This document shows, in pieces, positions 1-7,801 of a stretch of DNA of 38,186 nucleotides. Each line of letters begins with the position of its first letter. Position 1 is the stretch's first letter. This DNA comes from a virus, in the IMG/VR virus record IMGVR_UViG_3300012351_000016, positions 1 through 38,186 of that record. One strand, 5' to 3'. Below the pieces are notes generated by a model. The model made no database searches and was not told where the DNA came from. It worked only from the letters and a program-made list of their open reading frames with translations. A program made the translations under genes and the position numbers.

Positions 1-450
1 GACGTCAGGAATGGAGTGGTCGAGTTCCCCGTAGTAAGGACTGACGATGATGCGCTGTATGCGTTCAATAGCGGTAATGCCATTGAGGACGGCGCGGTCG
101 TTGCTCTCGATATTGGCCCGCATGCGTTCCAGGTCGAGCGCAACGTTGGCATACACCTGATCGAGCGTCTGTGGCTGCTTGTCCCAACGGTCGTAATAGG
201 CAATAGAGATATCTACCAGTCCGTTGTAGGTCGAGCGGGAACACTGGGTATAGGTCTGTGGTTTGGAAGAAATCAGGACAGAAGGAAAGTCAGCAATACT
301 CAAGGGATACACGGCATTGATATACACTCGCGAGAGTCCTGTGCTGTCGCTGCTGCCAAGTGCCATCTGGGTGTTGGGTACGATGATCTGTTTGAGCGCC
401 GCCATTGCCACGACGTCGGTTGCAGGATTGTTGAGGAGACGCAGTGGCAT
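1..450 (-). CDS. Tail-terminator/tail-completion-like protein (partial, runs off left edge)
   Basis: An open minus-strand frame starts at ATG 450 and stays open to the edge (150 codons seen). A GAGGAGG ribosome binding site lies just upstream of the start. The protein begins MPLRLLNNPATDVVAMAALK and looks like a globular structural protein with no membrane segment. It is the next gene after the gp10-like protein in the head-tail operon, the usual place for a tail terminator or minor tail protein. The function is inferred from gene order only. The HNH gene at 592-1206 separates it from the rest of the operon. Confidence 0.6.
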   Translation of the reverse strand, partial: MPLRLLNNPATDVVAMAALKQIIVPNTQMALGSSDSTGLSRVYINAVYPLSIADFPSVLISSKPQTYTQCSRSTYNGLVDISIAYYDRWDKQPQTLDQVYANVALDLERMRANIESNDRAVLNGITAIERIQRIIVSPYYGELDHSIPDV

Positions 451-509
451 AGGCTACCCTCCTCTGAACGTTACTGAAAGCTCTTGAGGAGAGAGTTGAG
501 GTTGGCAAA

Positions 510-520
510 TGTGGTATAAT
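510..520 (+). promoter_or_regulatory. Extended -10 promoter before HNH gene 1
   Basis: TGTGGTATAAT is a strong extended -10 element. No good -35 is seen 17 bp upstream. The same TGTGGTATA pattern precedes several other transcription units in the window. Confidence 0.5.
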
Positions 521-535
521 AGCATTAAAATTGGT

Positions 536-565
536 GTCGAGGCGGTGCTACTAACACCCCTCGAC
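536..565 (+). promoter_or_regulatory. Conserved 5' leader hairpin of HNH gene 1
   Basis: The stem is GTCGAGG/CCTCGAC, then a bulged C, then GGTG/CACC, closing a 7-nt loop CTACTAA. The hairpin at 18865-18888 has the same architecture with a different outer stem (CAGG/CCTG), the same inner stem and the loop CTGCAAA. Both are followed by CCGATGACA. The hairpin lies between the promoter and the HNH start. Its role is unknown; it may control translation or stabilise the message. Confidence 0.6.
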
Positions 566-591
566 CGATGACAGAAAGGCAATTCTATCAT

Positions 592-1206
592 ATGCATACT
601 ATACCTCATTTAGACCCACTCGAACGTTTCCTCGAAAAGCTTGTCCTCGCTGACCACATCGACGATAAAGGTCAGTACTGGCATTGTTGGGAATGGACTG
701 ACCCTAAGAACTCAGATGGATACGGAAGACTCTGGAATGGTGTCAGACGAATGTATTCACATCAGTGGATATACCGACACACTTACGGAATTTACTCTAC
801 TAAGAAATTACCTATTGACCATCTGTGCAGGAATCGTGCCTGTGTGAATCCAGAACATTTAGAGCGTGTGACAACTGGAGAGAACTTCCTGCGCGGCGTA
901 GGTCCATCTGCATTAAACTCACGTAAAACGTACTGTGTTCACGGACACGAGTTCACTTCTGATAATACCTACATCTGGGTAGACGGGAGTAGGCATTGCA
1001 GGGCGTGCGGTAGTACTACTGCTAACAAGAAACGTGGAGTTGTTGCCCCGTCTATCTCTAATAAACAAAAGACACATTGTCCTCACGGTCATGCATACAC
1101 ACTTGAGAACACGTATACCGACGCACGAGGTAGTAGGACTTGTAGAGAATGTCGCAGGGTGTGGAAAAAAGAAAGACGCAAGGATGAGTCTTTATCCACC
1201 ACGTAA
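592..1206 (+). CDS. HNH homing-type endonuclease 1
   Basis: The HNH core is at about residues 74-92, with the pattern PIDHLCRNRACVNPEHL (first H after D, then N and H of the beta-beta-alpha-metal fold). A W-rich substrate-recognition part precedes it (CWEWTDPKNSDGYGR). Two C-terminal zinc-ribbon-like repeats follow, of the form C.HGHxxTxxNTYxxxxGxRxCRxC. ATG 592 is chosen because it follows AAAGG and matches the start of the related minus-strand gene at 18836; ATG 568 would add eight residues directly after the leader hairpin. The gene is on the opposite strand to the structural operon and overlaps the gp10-like gene by 15 nt, as expected for a free-standing homing gene inserted between operon genes. 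Confidence 0.85.
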   Translation: MHTIPHLDPLERFLEKLVLADHIDDKGQYWHCWEWTDPKNSDGYGRLWNGVRRMYSHQWIYRHTYGIYSTKKLPIDHLCRNRACVNPEHLERVTTGENFLRGVGPSALNSRKTYCVHGHEFTSDNTYIWVDGSRHCRACGSTTANKKRGVVAPSISNKQKTHCPHGHAYTLENTYTDARGSRTCRECRRVWKKERRKDESLSTT

Positions 1207-1656
1207 TGTTGCTAGAAGCTTCTGAGCAAAAGGCTCAAGTTGGTCAACTACAAATCTTTCTAATTCATCTAATACTGGAGAAATGAAGTCGTTAGGTTCT
1301 TGGCCGTGAACCCAGGCGTACGGATGTGCCGCTTCAGGCCACCAGAGAGCCTTGGCCCTGCGTGGCCTGATAGGGTCGGCATACATGGTGCCGTAGCGTA
1401 CCCAATTCAATTTCATAGCCTGATCGGTTAGTCCAATGAGGACATTCCCATCGACGGTGGAACTATAGGAGTCTGCAAGGTGTCCACCAGTACGCCCAAC
1501 GCCTCTAGGGGTCGCGTCGTGGAGCATTGAGATGGTTTCCTCACCGACTTGCGTCAGCATCTCATCCAAGAACGGTGGAATTTCTGCGATGGTGCGTAGG
1601 ACACGACCCTCCACGGTCGGAAGAAAAGTTCCACGTGTAAGTGTAAAAAAGCTCAT
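1192..1656 (-). CDS. HK97 gp10-like head-tail component
   Basis: This 154-residue protein starts at ATG 1656, overlapping the upstream stop (ATGA). It carries features common in HK97-gp10 proteins: an N-terminal helix (LDEMLTQVGEETISML), a central PRGVGRTGGHLADS segment and a basic part with RYGTMYADPIRPRRAK. Members help build or regulate the tail tube end. It lies after the head closure gene, as usual. Its last bases are shared with the convergent HNH gene. Confidence 0.65.
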   Translation of the reverse strand: MSFFTLTRGTFLPTVEGRVLRTIAEIPPFLDEMLTQVGEETISMLHDATPRGVGRTGGHLADSYSSTVDGNVLIGLTDQAMKLNWVRYGTMYADPIRPRRAKALWWPEAAHPYAWVHGQEPNDFISPVLDELERFVVDQLEPFAQKLLATLRGG

Positions 1657-2030
1657 GCTGAAGGCACCCCCCCTCCGGTGAAGCGGCCAATGAAGCACTG
1701 GCGGTGTTCCAGTGGTCCAGGTGATGTGCGATGGACGTGCAGCACGCGCCAGACTTCCTGCTCCCCGTGCGTCAGCCAGGGCGTCACTTTGTCGTTATAG
1801 CGAATACTGGTAATGACATCCCCGATCAGGACGTCTACGAGTGGGTCTACCGCGATACAGAACACGGTCTTGAGCGCCCCTTCTGGCAGCACCATATAGT
1901 CGTCTCCGGTGATCTGGCGCATGCTGCCCGCTTGATCGGTGAGGTACGGAAGCGGCAAGCCCGTCACGCCGCTGGAGGGCGTAAAGGAAGAGCGCTGCGT
2001 ACTGAAGACGCAGTTTTTCAAGACAGGCAT
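1653..2030 (-). CDS. Head closure / head-tail joining protein
   Basis: A 125-residue protein with AAGGAGG upstream of ATG 2030. It is beta-rich, with segments such as VDVLIGDVITSIRYNDKVTPW and EVWRVLHVHRTSPG, typical of small SPP1 gp16/HK97 gp7-like stopper proteins. Position between the adaptor and gp10-like genes supports the call. It overlaps the next gene by 4 nt, so translation is probably coupled. Confidence 0.5.
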   Translation of the reverse strand: MPVLKNCVFSTQRSSFTPSSGVTGLPLPYLTDQAGSMRQITGDDYMVLPEGALKTVFCIAVDPLVDVLIGDVITSIRYNDKVTPWLTHGEQEVWRVLHVHRTSPGPLEHRQCFIGRFTGGGVPSA

Positions 2031-2041
2031 AGCTTTCCTCC

Positions 2042-2959
2042 TTAGCCTACTGCGATCTGCTGGAAGTTGATGAGCTTGTTGGCGGTATCAGGGTCGATCA
2101 GGTTATTGAACACGGGGTGTTGGATGCGCTTGGCACGTTGTTCCCCTGCCCATACAAAGTCGAGTCCCACCATGCCGAGTTTTGCCAGTTGGCGCTGCCC
2201 CAGTATCCACGTGGTACGAGAAATGGTTGCCTGTTTGACGGCGTCTGGAATGGTGTAGGTGTAGTCGGCGGTCACGACATCGGTGCCAGCGCGAGCGCTG
2301 GTGAATGTCACCGACCCCTCAGTCGTGTTGATGGTGAAGCCGGAGGACTGCACCGCACCATTGAGGTACACCACTGCTGGAATAGGTGGCAATACCTGCG
2401 GCTGGATAGAGAGCGCCTGGGTATAGACCGTTGCCAGGAAGCCGCGCTGCATGTAGTAGGTGGTGTTATCTCCCTTGTTCATAAGCGTCTCACCAAAGAC
2501 GGGGAAGTAAAACCCTGCTAGGTACTCCATCTGCACCAAGGGCGGTTTCAATCCTAATTGCATCAGGACTGGCGAGAGTGCGTAGGTCACGGCCTGCAAG
2601 GGTACAATCTCCACGTAGTTGGAGAAGATGTTAATCACACAGTCGCCTGGACTGATCGTGGCAAAGAAGCCTGCGCCAGACGTCGAGATGTTGGACACCT
2701 GGATTTTGAAGCCGTACACCGTCTGCACAGGGACAGGGAAGTTAGGGACGCGTATGCGTAGCGTCTGCTCGTCGTAGCCTGCCTGTGTCAAAACACGGTG
2801 CTGCTCGAAACCACCCAGTTGCAGCGTAAAGCCCATGTACGCGTCAATGGAAGCTTCCGCATCCTGAATTTTGTCGGTGAGGATGCGGTCGGTGACGTCG
2901 GGGGTGAGAATACCAGAGTCCGAATCGCGATATTGATTGACTGTGACATATTTTGGCAT
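2042..2959 (-). CDS. Head-tail connector (gp6/gp15-like adaptor)
   Basis: A 305-residue protein with a near-perfect Shine-Dalgarno (GAAAGGAGG) before ATG 2959. The N-terminus has the helical pattern of adaptor proteins (Y..VNQYRDS...D..LTDKIQDAEASID.YMG). A beta-rich middle follows, then a C-terminal helical stretch (AVKQATISRTTWILGQRQLAKLGMVG). Proteins of this kind bind under the portal and connect it to the stopper. The protein is longer than usual for the family, with extra beta-rich material between residues 130 and 230. Confidence 0.6.
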   Translation of the reverse strand: MPKYVTVNQYRDSDSGILTPDVTDRILTDKIQDAEASIDAYMGFTLQLGGFEQHRVLTQAGYDEQTLRIRVPNFPVPVQTVYGFKIQVSNISTSGAGFFATISPGDCVINIFSNYVEIVPLQAVTYALSPVLMQLGLKPPLVQMEYLAGFYFPVFGETLMNKGDNTTYYMQRGFLATVYTQALSIQPQVLPPIPAVVYLNGAVQSSGFTINTTEGSVTFTSARAGTDVVTADYTYTIPDAVKQATISRTTWILGQRQLAKLGMVGLDFVWAGEQRAKRIQHPVFNNLIDPDTANKLINFQQIAVG

Positions 2960-2992
2960 AACACACCTCCTTTCACGCGAGTTGTTCTACGC

Positions 2993-3295
2993 TTACGCAG
3001 TCCTGGATGCTGGTGCTGGGGAAATGACGATGCCCTGCCCGCCGCCATTGGGTAGTGGAATGCCGCGTCCATTGGGCGCGGTAGAGATAGGCGCATCGGT
3101 ATTGGGATTGACGGGCGCACTCGTACTGTTGCTATTGGGAGGCGGTATGCCGTTCCCGTTGGGCGCAGTAGAGAGCGGTGCCTGCCCTGATGGAAGGATG
3201 CCTGCACCAGATGAGGGTGAAGGCAACGGGTTAATGGGATTTTGACTGTCAAAACTAGGGGAACTGGGTTCGGGTACTCCTGGAACTCCTGCCAT
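2993..3295 (-). CDS. Pro/Ser/Asn-rich low-complexity protein
   Basis: A 100-residue protein with AAGAAAGGAG before ATG 3295. It is almost entirely P, S, N, G and A. It contains an imperfect 16-residue repeat, seen as APLSTAPNGNGIPPPN and later APISTAPNGRGIPLPN. No catalytic motif is visible. In this operon position it could be a linker or a small virion decoration protein. It is the smallest gene of the head-tail segment. Confidence 0.55.
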   Translation of the reverse strand: MAGVPGVPEPSSPSFDSQNPINPLPSPSSGAGILPSGQAPLSTAPNGNGIPPPNSNSTSAPVNPNTDAPISTAPNGRGIPLPNGGGQGIVISPAPASRTA

Positions 3296-3310
3296 GAGCG
3301 TACTCCTTTC

Positions 3311-3856
3311 TTAGAGGATATTGTCGTCCGTAACCATAAAGGTAATAGAACCTGTACCTGTCTGTGTATAGAACACACCGCGATTACAGTAGCAGTTATA
3401 CAGGTACAACGTTGTTGCGGATGGGATGCCAATACTTGCTATCAACACCCCTGTCCCGGTACCTCCATTGTAGAGGAGAGGAGAGCCGTTATAGATGCTA
3501 ATGGCCGTTATCGAACCAACGGCGTTGATAACCAGTGATCCAAGGTATTGGGGACGAAACGAAATGATGTTGTAGGCACCACTATGTCCATTGACGAAGT
3601 CGGCGGTAAACGTCCCGCCTACAACATTGGTGGTTTTGACAATCACGTCTTCCGCTGCACCCGTACCAGCTGAGAAATTCAGGCGCATCCCCTGCACGAT
3701 GTTGGTCATAGAAGCGGGAGTGACAGTTTTGTCACTTCCTGCCGTAATGGTTGTAGCCGATGTTGTGGCGACATTATCGCCTAGTGGCTGTGCGGTAGCA
3801 GCAGCTGTCACATGAAAAGGGTAGTACGGGCTGAGGTTATCGGTACGTTCATGCAT
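3311..3856 (-). CDS. Beta-rich virion protein, paralogue of its upstream neighbour
   Basis: A 181-residue protein with AGGTGG before ATG 3856. A segment with IVQGMRLNFSAGTGAAEDVIV, followed by GGTFTADFVNGHSG, matches the repeat unit found in the 312-residue protein encoded just upstream (VVPGMSLNIAAGGGTAETVVV ... TFTATFGFSHS). The two genes therefore seem to share a domain. The C-terminal half is Gly/Tyr-rich with a Cys pair (NCYCN). It is probably a capsid decoration or fibre-like protein; the function is not recognisable from sequence. Confidence 0.55.
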   Translation of the reverse strand: MHERTDNLSPYYPFHVTAAATAQPLGDNVATTSATTITAGSDKTVTPASMTNIVQGMRLNFSAGTGAAEDVIVKTTNVVGGTFTADFVNGHSGAYNIISFRPQYLGSLVINAVGSITAISIYNGSPLLYNGGTGTGVLIASIGIPSATTLYLYNCYCNRGVFYTQTGTGSITFMVTDDNIL

Positions 3857-3866
3857 AGTACACCAC

Positions 3867-4805
3867 CTACCTGACTCTCGCAGGAATCAGTTCAAATTCC
3901 CAAGCGGTAAGTGGGGTAGCGATTCCCGTGCCGGTAGTGGTGCGTGCAACTGTCACCACATCACCTGGCAGCAGGATGTTGTTGATTTGTACAGGATTAA
4001 ACAAAACAGCGTTGTTGGCCTGTGAAATCACTGTTGCCGCGCTATAGGTAATTGATGCAAGCGGCGTAGAAGTGACTGCGGTACCCGTTGAGTGAGAAAA
4101 ACCAAAGGTGGCGGTGAAGGTAGTCGCTGTGACTGATTGGACAACGACGGTTTCTGCCGTACCGCCACCAGCAGCGATGTTGAGCGACATGCCTGGTACG
4201 ACATTCGACATGGATGTAAGTGGTACCGCCATGGTACTGGCAACAATCGCTGTTGTGACGGTCGTGGTATTGACAGGTAAGGCCATGAACGGCGTAGCCG
4301 CTGAGTTCACCAGTGTAATCGGTGTAGCAACAAAGGTATGCGTAGTCGCAAAGGTTGCTGTGAATGTCGTTGCTGTCACCGCCGTCACTGCGACGGTTTC
4401 AGGAGTACCTACAGCTCCTACATCTATACGTGTCCCAACCTGAATGTTGTTCATCAACGACCCTGTTGCGGGTGTTACGACAGATGAGCCAGAGGCGATG
4501 GTTGTAGAGGTAGAGGTATTCACGCCCAGGTTGCGCCGCACGTTGTTTGCGTACGACACGTAGTTTGTTGCCGCACCGGTAATAGTTGCCGCTGGCATCA
4601 GGTAGATCGCACGTACCGCGACGGCATTGGATGGCTGGTCGCCAAGTGACCCTGCCGAGGAAGGGGAGAGCGCAGCGAGATTGGGAACGGTGAAACAAGG
4701 TACTTCGTAGTCTTGTGCTGACCCTGCGGCTCCTAAAGGAAGGGCGACGGTAGCAGCAAAGGGCATGTCTCGGTTCTTACCGAGCATTTTCGCGATTTGA
4801 GCCAT
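3867..4805 (-). CDS. Ala/Thr-rich repeat virion protein
   Basis: A 312-residue protein with AGAAAGG before ATG 4805. After a globular N-terminus (MAQIAKMLGKNRDMPF...) come two copies of a unit ending TVxVxxVTATTFTATFxxxH, each preceded by a GTRIDVGAV or GMSLNIAAG turn. Such tandem beta modules occur in decoration and tail-tube-associated proteins. It lies two genes after the major capsid gene, so an outer capsid role is plausible but unproven. Confidence 0.55.
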   Translation of the reverse strand: MAQIAKMLGKNRDMPFAATVALPLGAAGSAQDYEVPCFTVPNLAALSPSSAGSLGDQPSNAVAVRAIYLMPAATITGAATNYVSYANNVRRNLGVNTSTSTTIASGSSVVTPATGSLMNNIQVGTRIDVGAVGTPETVAVTAVTATTFTATFATTHTFVATPITLVNSAATPFMALPVNTTTVTTAIVASTMAVPLTSMSNVVPGMSLNIAAGGGTAETVVVQSVTATTFTATFGFSHSTGTAVTSTPLASITYSAATVISQANNAVLFNPVQINNILLPGDVVTVARTTTGTGIATPLTAWEFELIPARVR

Positions 4806-4826
4806 GAGTGATGGCCTTTCTAGCGG

Positions 4827-5276
4827 TTATCGACCGCCAAAGTGCTGGTTGAGGGCGTCGCGCAGTACGCGAGCCTTGTCGGGGCCAAGTTCGGCCATAA
4901 TGCGTTGGATATCGGTCGGGCCAGTCATTGCGGCGAGTTTGCGCAGGTCTTCCGTCGAGACACCAGCCGCCTGCATAAAATCCTCTTCAGTGGCATCCTG
5001 CGGCAGGACATAGACATGCACGCGGCCCTGTGGCTTGCCACCGGAGGGACGAGTCCCACTGCGCCAGTGCTTGGCGATAGAGCCTGGGACGTTGGTGATG
5101 ACACCACCTTTTACCGTGTATTCGTCGAGGTAGGACACTGCTGTAGGGGCGACACGACCGTAGCCAAAGAGGACGTTATACAGTTCGTCGTCCTTGATCT
5201 CAGTGACGATAGGTGAAGGTTTCTCTTGTACCGCGACATAACTTGCCGTGGCAGTAAGGGTTTTTGCGGTGGGCAT
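4827..5276 (-). CDS. Small capsid-region protein of unknown function
   Basis: ATG 5276 is chosen because TTGGAG lies 7 nt upstream, giving 149 residues. The C-terminal third is helical (EEDFMQAAGVSTEDLRKLAAM ... DIQRIMAELGPDKARVLRDALNQHF). The middle is beta-rich. The ribosome binding site sits directly after an intrinsic terminator and a structured RNA, so expression may be attenuated. Position right after the major capsid gene suggests a head protein, but I do not recognise the family. Confidence 0.5.
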   Translation of the reverse strand: MPTAKTLTATASYVAVQEKPSPIVTEIKDDELYNVLFGYGRVAPTAVSYLDEYTVKGGVITNVPGSIAKHWRSGTRPSGGKPQGRVHVYVLPQDATEEDFMQAAGVSTEDLRKLAAMTGPTDIQRIMAELGPDKARVLRDALNQHFGGR

Positions 5277-5293
5277 AAAAAACTCCAAGAAAA

Positions 5294-5321
5294 AGAGACC
5301 TTCTCGTTTGAGAAGGTCTCT
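5294..5321 (-). terminator. Intrinsic terminator upstream of the 5276 gene
   Basis: The perfect 12-bp stem AGAGACCTTCTC/GAGAAGGTCTCT with a 4-nt loop runs into TTTTTC on the minus strand. It ends just before the GGAG of the gene starting at 5276, so read-through is needed to express the downstream structural genes from this side. Confidence 0.8.
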
Positions 5322-5336
5322 GTGTGATTTGTGGTG

Positions 5337-5404
5337 TCCCACTGTCCAGGCTGGTCGGCCTGATTCGCTTCTATGGGTTGCGCGGAGAGACTCCGACAGT
5401 GGGA
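5337..5404 (-). ncRNA. Structured multi-helix RNA before the terminator
   Basis: A 10-bp closing helix TCCCACTGTC/GACAGTGGGA encloses three short hairpins: CGGAG/CTCCG, CGC/GCG and CAGGC/GCCTG with loop CGACCA (minus-strand reading). An extended -10 element lies about 30 nt upstream and the terminator at 5294-5321 lies 15 nt downstream. The unit could be a separate small RNA or a leader that controls the terminator. I do not recognise a known family. Confidence 0.5.
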
Positions 5405-5431
5405 TTGTGTGTTGATGGACTCAACGCTCCC

Positions 5432-5442
5432 ACTATACCACA
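5432..5442 (-). promoter_or_regulatory. Extended -10 promoter for the structured RNA
   Basis: TGTGGTATAGT on the minus strand, the same element as at 510 and 25486. It overlaps the edge of the inverted repeat 5441-5479. Confidence 0.4.
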
Positions 5443-5479
5443 GAAGAACGGCCTGTGAGAGGAGGCCGTTCTTCTGTGT
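5441..5479. repeat. Long inverted repeat downstream of the major capsid gene
   Basis: Arms of about 15 bp (ACAGAAGAACGGCC and its complement) are separated by about 10 nt. There is no T-tract on the minus side, so it is not a classical terminator. It could be an RNA processing or stability hairpin at the 3' end of capsid mRNA. Confidence 0.5.
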
Positions 5480-5526
5480 GAGTTAAGCTAAGAGGTTCCT
5501 ATGGGGTATGGGTTCCCCACAAGCGT

Positions 5527-5537
5527 AGTATACCACA
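5527..5537 (-). promoter_or_regulatory. Extended -10 promoter after the major capsid gene
   Basis: TGTGGTATACT on the minus strand, directly preceded by a TTTTGGC-TTT-GCCAAAA hairpin (5539-5555). A transcript from here would run through the inverted repeat and the structured RNA. Confidence 0.35.
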
Positions 5538-5584
5538 TTTTTGGCAAAGCCAAAAGACGTAGTATTTATAGTGAATTACACTAT

Positions 5585-6275
5585 TTAACTCGCGAGCCTC
5601 CGAACCTTGCCATTAAACAAGGGGGCTGCCTGTTCCAGCCCAAACATTATGAATGGGATGAAACGATTTGAGAGAGAACCATCTACACCAGATGGAATTT
5701 GTAAAACTGTAAAAGTTTCACTATACAACCAACGCACGGTTACGGTGCGCTCGTCAAGGACGTACATATCCTCAACTAACTGACCGTCACTGGTACGGAT
5801 ATAGGTGCCGATCGTGTTACCTGGCACGGGGATGATGGCGAGGGAGCCATTGGCCCAGTTTATCTGGTTCACGCGCACACCTGGGATGATTTCCGTGAAA
5901 TCGTTGTTGTACCTTTGGTTGGACTGTTGTTCGGTGTCGAGCGCCTGTTTGGCGTTCATGCTCATGAGGACGCACGAGGGCATGCCGCCGTTGTTGGCGG
6001 CTTTGGCCGAGACCAATTGCAGGGACTCTAAGATGTTCAGGCTCTGGATGTCGGCCTGAATGGCATTGTTGGTAGTAAACCCTGCGACTGAGCCGAGGAC
6101 GGAACGGAACCCATCAAACGCACTGGCGTTGTAGAGTCCCTGTTCGGTTGTGGCGACGCCTCCACTATTTGTTGCATTTCCTTGAAACAGAAAGTATTGG
6201 GCGTCAGTCGCTAATTTTATCATACCATTAGCGAGTTCTGTCTTCTGCGAGTCGTATGGAGCACCACCCTGGCTT
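5585..6275 (-). CDS. Major capsid protein, exon 4 (C-terminal 229 residues)
   Basis: The frame is open upstream of the first ATG and reads SQGGAPYDSQKTELANG into IKLATDAQYFLFQGN. The stretch from the YFLFQGN segment to the beta-rich C-terminus (RTVTVRWLYSETFTVLQIP) is like SU10/DUF5309-type major capsid proteins with the HK97 fold. The exon begins after intron base G6276 and completes a Val codon (GT|A). Joined to exons of 337, 203 and 20 nt it gives 1251 nt, a 416-residue protein. On its own it has no ribosome binding site at its first ATG, so it is not a separate gene. Confidence 0.8.
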
Positions 6276-6520
6276 CACTTTGTTACTCGATTATTATATC
6301 ACAAACAATCGGATAGGTCAATTTCTTCCCTATTCTTCTCATTCCTGAGAAGGTCGGAGCACCGCTTCACCCACTTACTTTAGGTAAGTGGGGCATCTCG
6401 CTTGCTCTCTACGGGCGACTTGCGTCTTCCCACGGGATTGTCCACTTCTTTCAGTTGGGAGTTTCCCCGTTTTCAGAGATGTTTAATCGAGCCGCTTACG
6501 CGGCAAGGCGGCAAGCATTT
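6276..6520 (-). ncRNA. Group I intron 3 of the major capsid gene (245 nt, no ORF)
   Basis: Read on the minus strand, helices appear in group I order. P1 pairs exon GCGGU with GCCGC, with U.G at the splice site. P3 is CATCTC/GAGATG, P4 ACGGG/CCCGT, and P6 ends in a GAC-GCAA-GTC GNRA hairpin. P7 is GAGCA/TGCTC. P8 is a 9-bp hairpin. The 3' end has the same GAGTAACAA block before the terminal G as the other three introns. P7 differs from the GACTA/TAGTC of introns 1 and 2 on both strands, a compensatory change that supports the fold. Confidence 0.85.
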
Positions 6521-6540
6521 ACCGCTGCAAGTTCTTTGAA
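6521..6540 (-). CDS. Major capsid protein, exon 3 (20-nt microexon)
   Basis: Twenty bases lie between the 3' end of intron 2 (G at 6541) and the 5' splice U (6521) of intron 3. They encode FKELAA plus two bases of Val. The exon is inferred from three things: the shared GAGTAACAA intron 3' block, the P1 pairing GCGGU/GCCGC, and frame, which is kept only if the 20 nt are included. No direct evidence for splicing is available. Confidence 0.6.
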
Positions 6541-6673
6541 CTATATTGTTACTCACCCATATGGGCGGGGACGATCATTTCTGTCGCCCTCTATATGTTT
6601 CCATATAGAGCGGACTATCGCATCATCTCGCATACGCGAGAGCATCACGCTTAGTCTCTACGGCTGCACAAGC

Positions 6674-6702
6674 TTGATATTCGCTGTCAACTATGCTATC
6701 AT
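6674..6702 (+). promoter_or_regulatory. Promoter of the LAGLIDADG gene
   Basis: TTGATA and TATCAT are separated by exactly 17 bp. The element lies inside the group I intron but points opposite to capsid transcription, letting the homing gene be expressed independently. Confidence 0.6.
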
Positions 6703-6754
6703 GTGGAGTGAGTCAAGCAGTATATGCGTGATATTAAACCCCACAGGAGAAGTC

Positions 6755-7801
6755 ATGGTTAACGAACTGTTTACTGCGTATCTTGCAGGATTTTTTGATG
6801 GAGAAGGGTCAGCCTATGTTCGGAAGAACACCTACTACGTCCATTCTCAGTCAGGCAATGACAGAGTTCAGAGGCATCGCTACACAATTATGGCGATTAT
6901 GGAGAACCTTGTGCCTGACCCTATCATTGCGACTTATCTCAACTATGGCGGGACGTTGTGTGACGTACAGCCCGTTAATCTGAATGCAAACAGAAGCTAT
7001 CGTCTTTCGTTCCATACGAAGGGAGCTTACAACTTCTTGCAAGGTATCCATCCATACCTCATCCGAAAACATCAGAATGTGACTGACATTCTCAAGGTTA
7101 AGGATCATCAGGAATATATGGACGCCATATACCCCGATATCATTGGGAAAAACGGATCGCAGCGATATCCTAGCAATGAGATACAAGAACTCGATCGCCT
7201 TGTTGTTCAAGCACGAGCGCACACTGATCGAAGTGGTAATTTTTCTCCACTGATCCCAGTGTATGAACTTGACAATAACCTATCCCATTTTGTCCCACCA
7301 GTGTACTTTGATGAGTACGGGAACGTTATCCAGGACATCGCGTTTGCTTATACTGCTGGGTATTTTGATGGTGAAGGATATGTTTTTCTGGAAAAGAGAC
7401 GCGAGAGAAAATCGACGTATCGCGCAACATTTGTCGTGTCTGATACAGTTCCAGCCTCTCTTCTATTCGTATCCAACCTCGTACCATCAAAAAAACCACT
7501 ATATGCTACAAAAAGACAGTCTTCTCGGCAGAAGGGACTGTACAGATTGTGTGCATCGAGTCGAACTGACTCACAGTACATGTTTCAGAATATCCTCCCC
7601 TACGCAATGGTGAAGCGTGGGAGGATTGAGATAGCCTTAAAATTCCTTCAAGAGTATCATTCTGGAGAAACCACTCATCTTGACGAATACATTCAGGAAG
7701 TAAAAGACTTGAATTTTCATAACAGGATGAGAGATCACCAGGATATCAAGACTTTGCTTGCCTCGCGGTTGGCTTTTCCTTCTGTATTTACAGAAAGATG
7801 A
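6755..7801 (+). CDS. Double-motif LAGLIDADG homing endonuclease
   Basis: ATG 6755 has CAGGAG 5 nt upstream, giving 348 residues. Two LAGLIDADG-type motifs, YLAGFFDGEGS near residue 8 and YTAGYFDGEGY near residue 195, each end in the acidic pair region that coordinates the catalytic metal. A protein with two motifs acts as a monomer with pseudo-symmetry. The open frame extends upstream to 6455, but that part lies in the ribozyme core and lacks a ribosome binding site. The enzyme would be expected to cut intronless capsid genes and so spread the intron; a maturase role is possible but unsupported. Confidence 0.9.
   Translation: MVNELFTAYLAGFFDGEGSAYVRKNTYYVHSQSGNDRVQRHRYTIMAIMENLVPDPIIATYLNYGGTLCDVQPVNLNANRSYRLSFHTKGAYNFLQGIHPYLIRKHQNVTDILKVKDHQEYMDAIYPDIIGKNGSQRYPSNEIQELDRLVVQARAHTDRSGNFSPLIPVYELDNNLSHFVPPVYFDEYGNVIQDIAFAYTAGYFDGEGYVFLEKRRERKSTYRATFVVSDTVPASLLFVSNLVPSKKPLYATKRQSSRQKGLYRLCASSRTDSQYMFQNILPYAMVKRGRIEIALKFLQEYHSGETTHLDEYIQEVKDLNFHNRMRDHQDIKTLLASRLAFPSVFTER

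Noticed and set aside
16-477. Plus-strand open frame at the left edge
   Set aside because: It is the shadow of the minus-strand partial gene 1-450, which has a good ribosome binding site and fits the operon.
6455-6754. N-terminal extension of the LAGLIDADG frame
   Set aside because: It overlaps the ribozyme core and microexon, has no ribosome binding site and lies upstream of the promoter found at 6674-6702.
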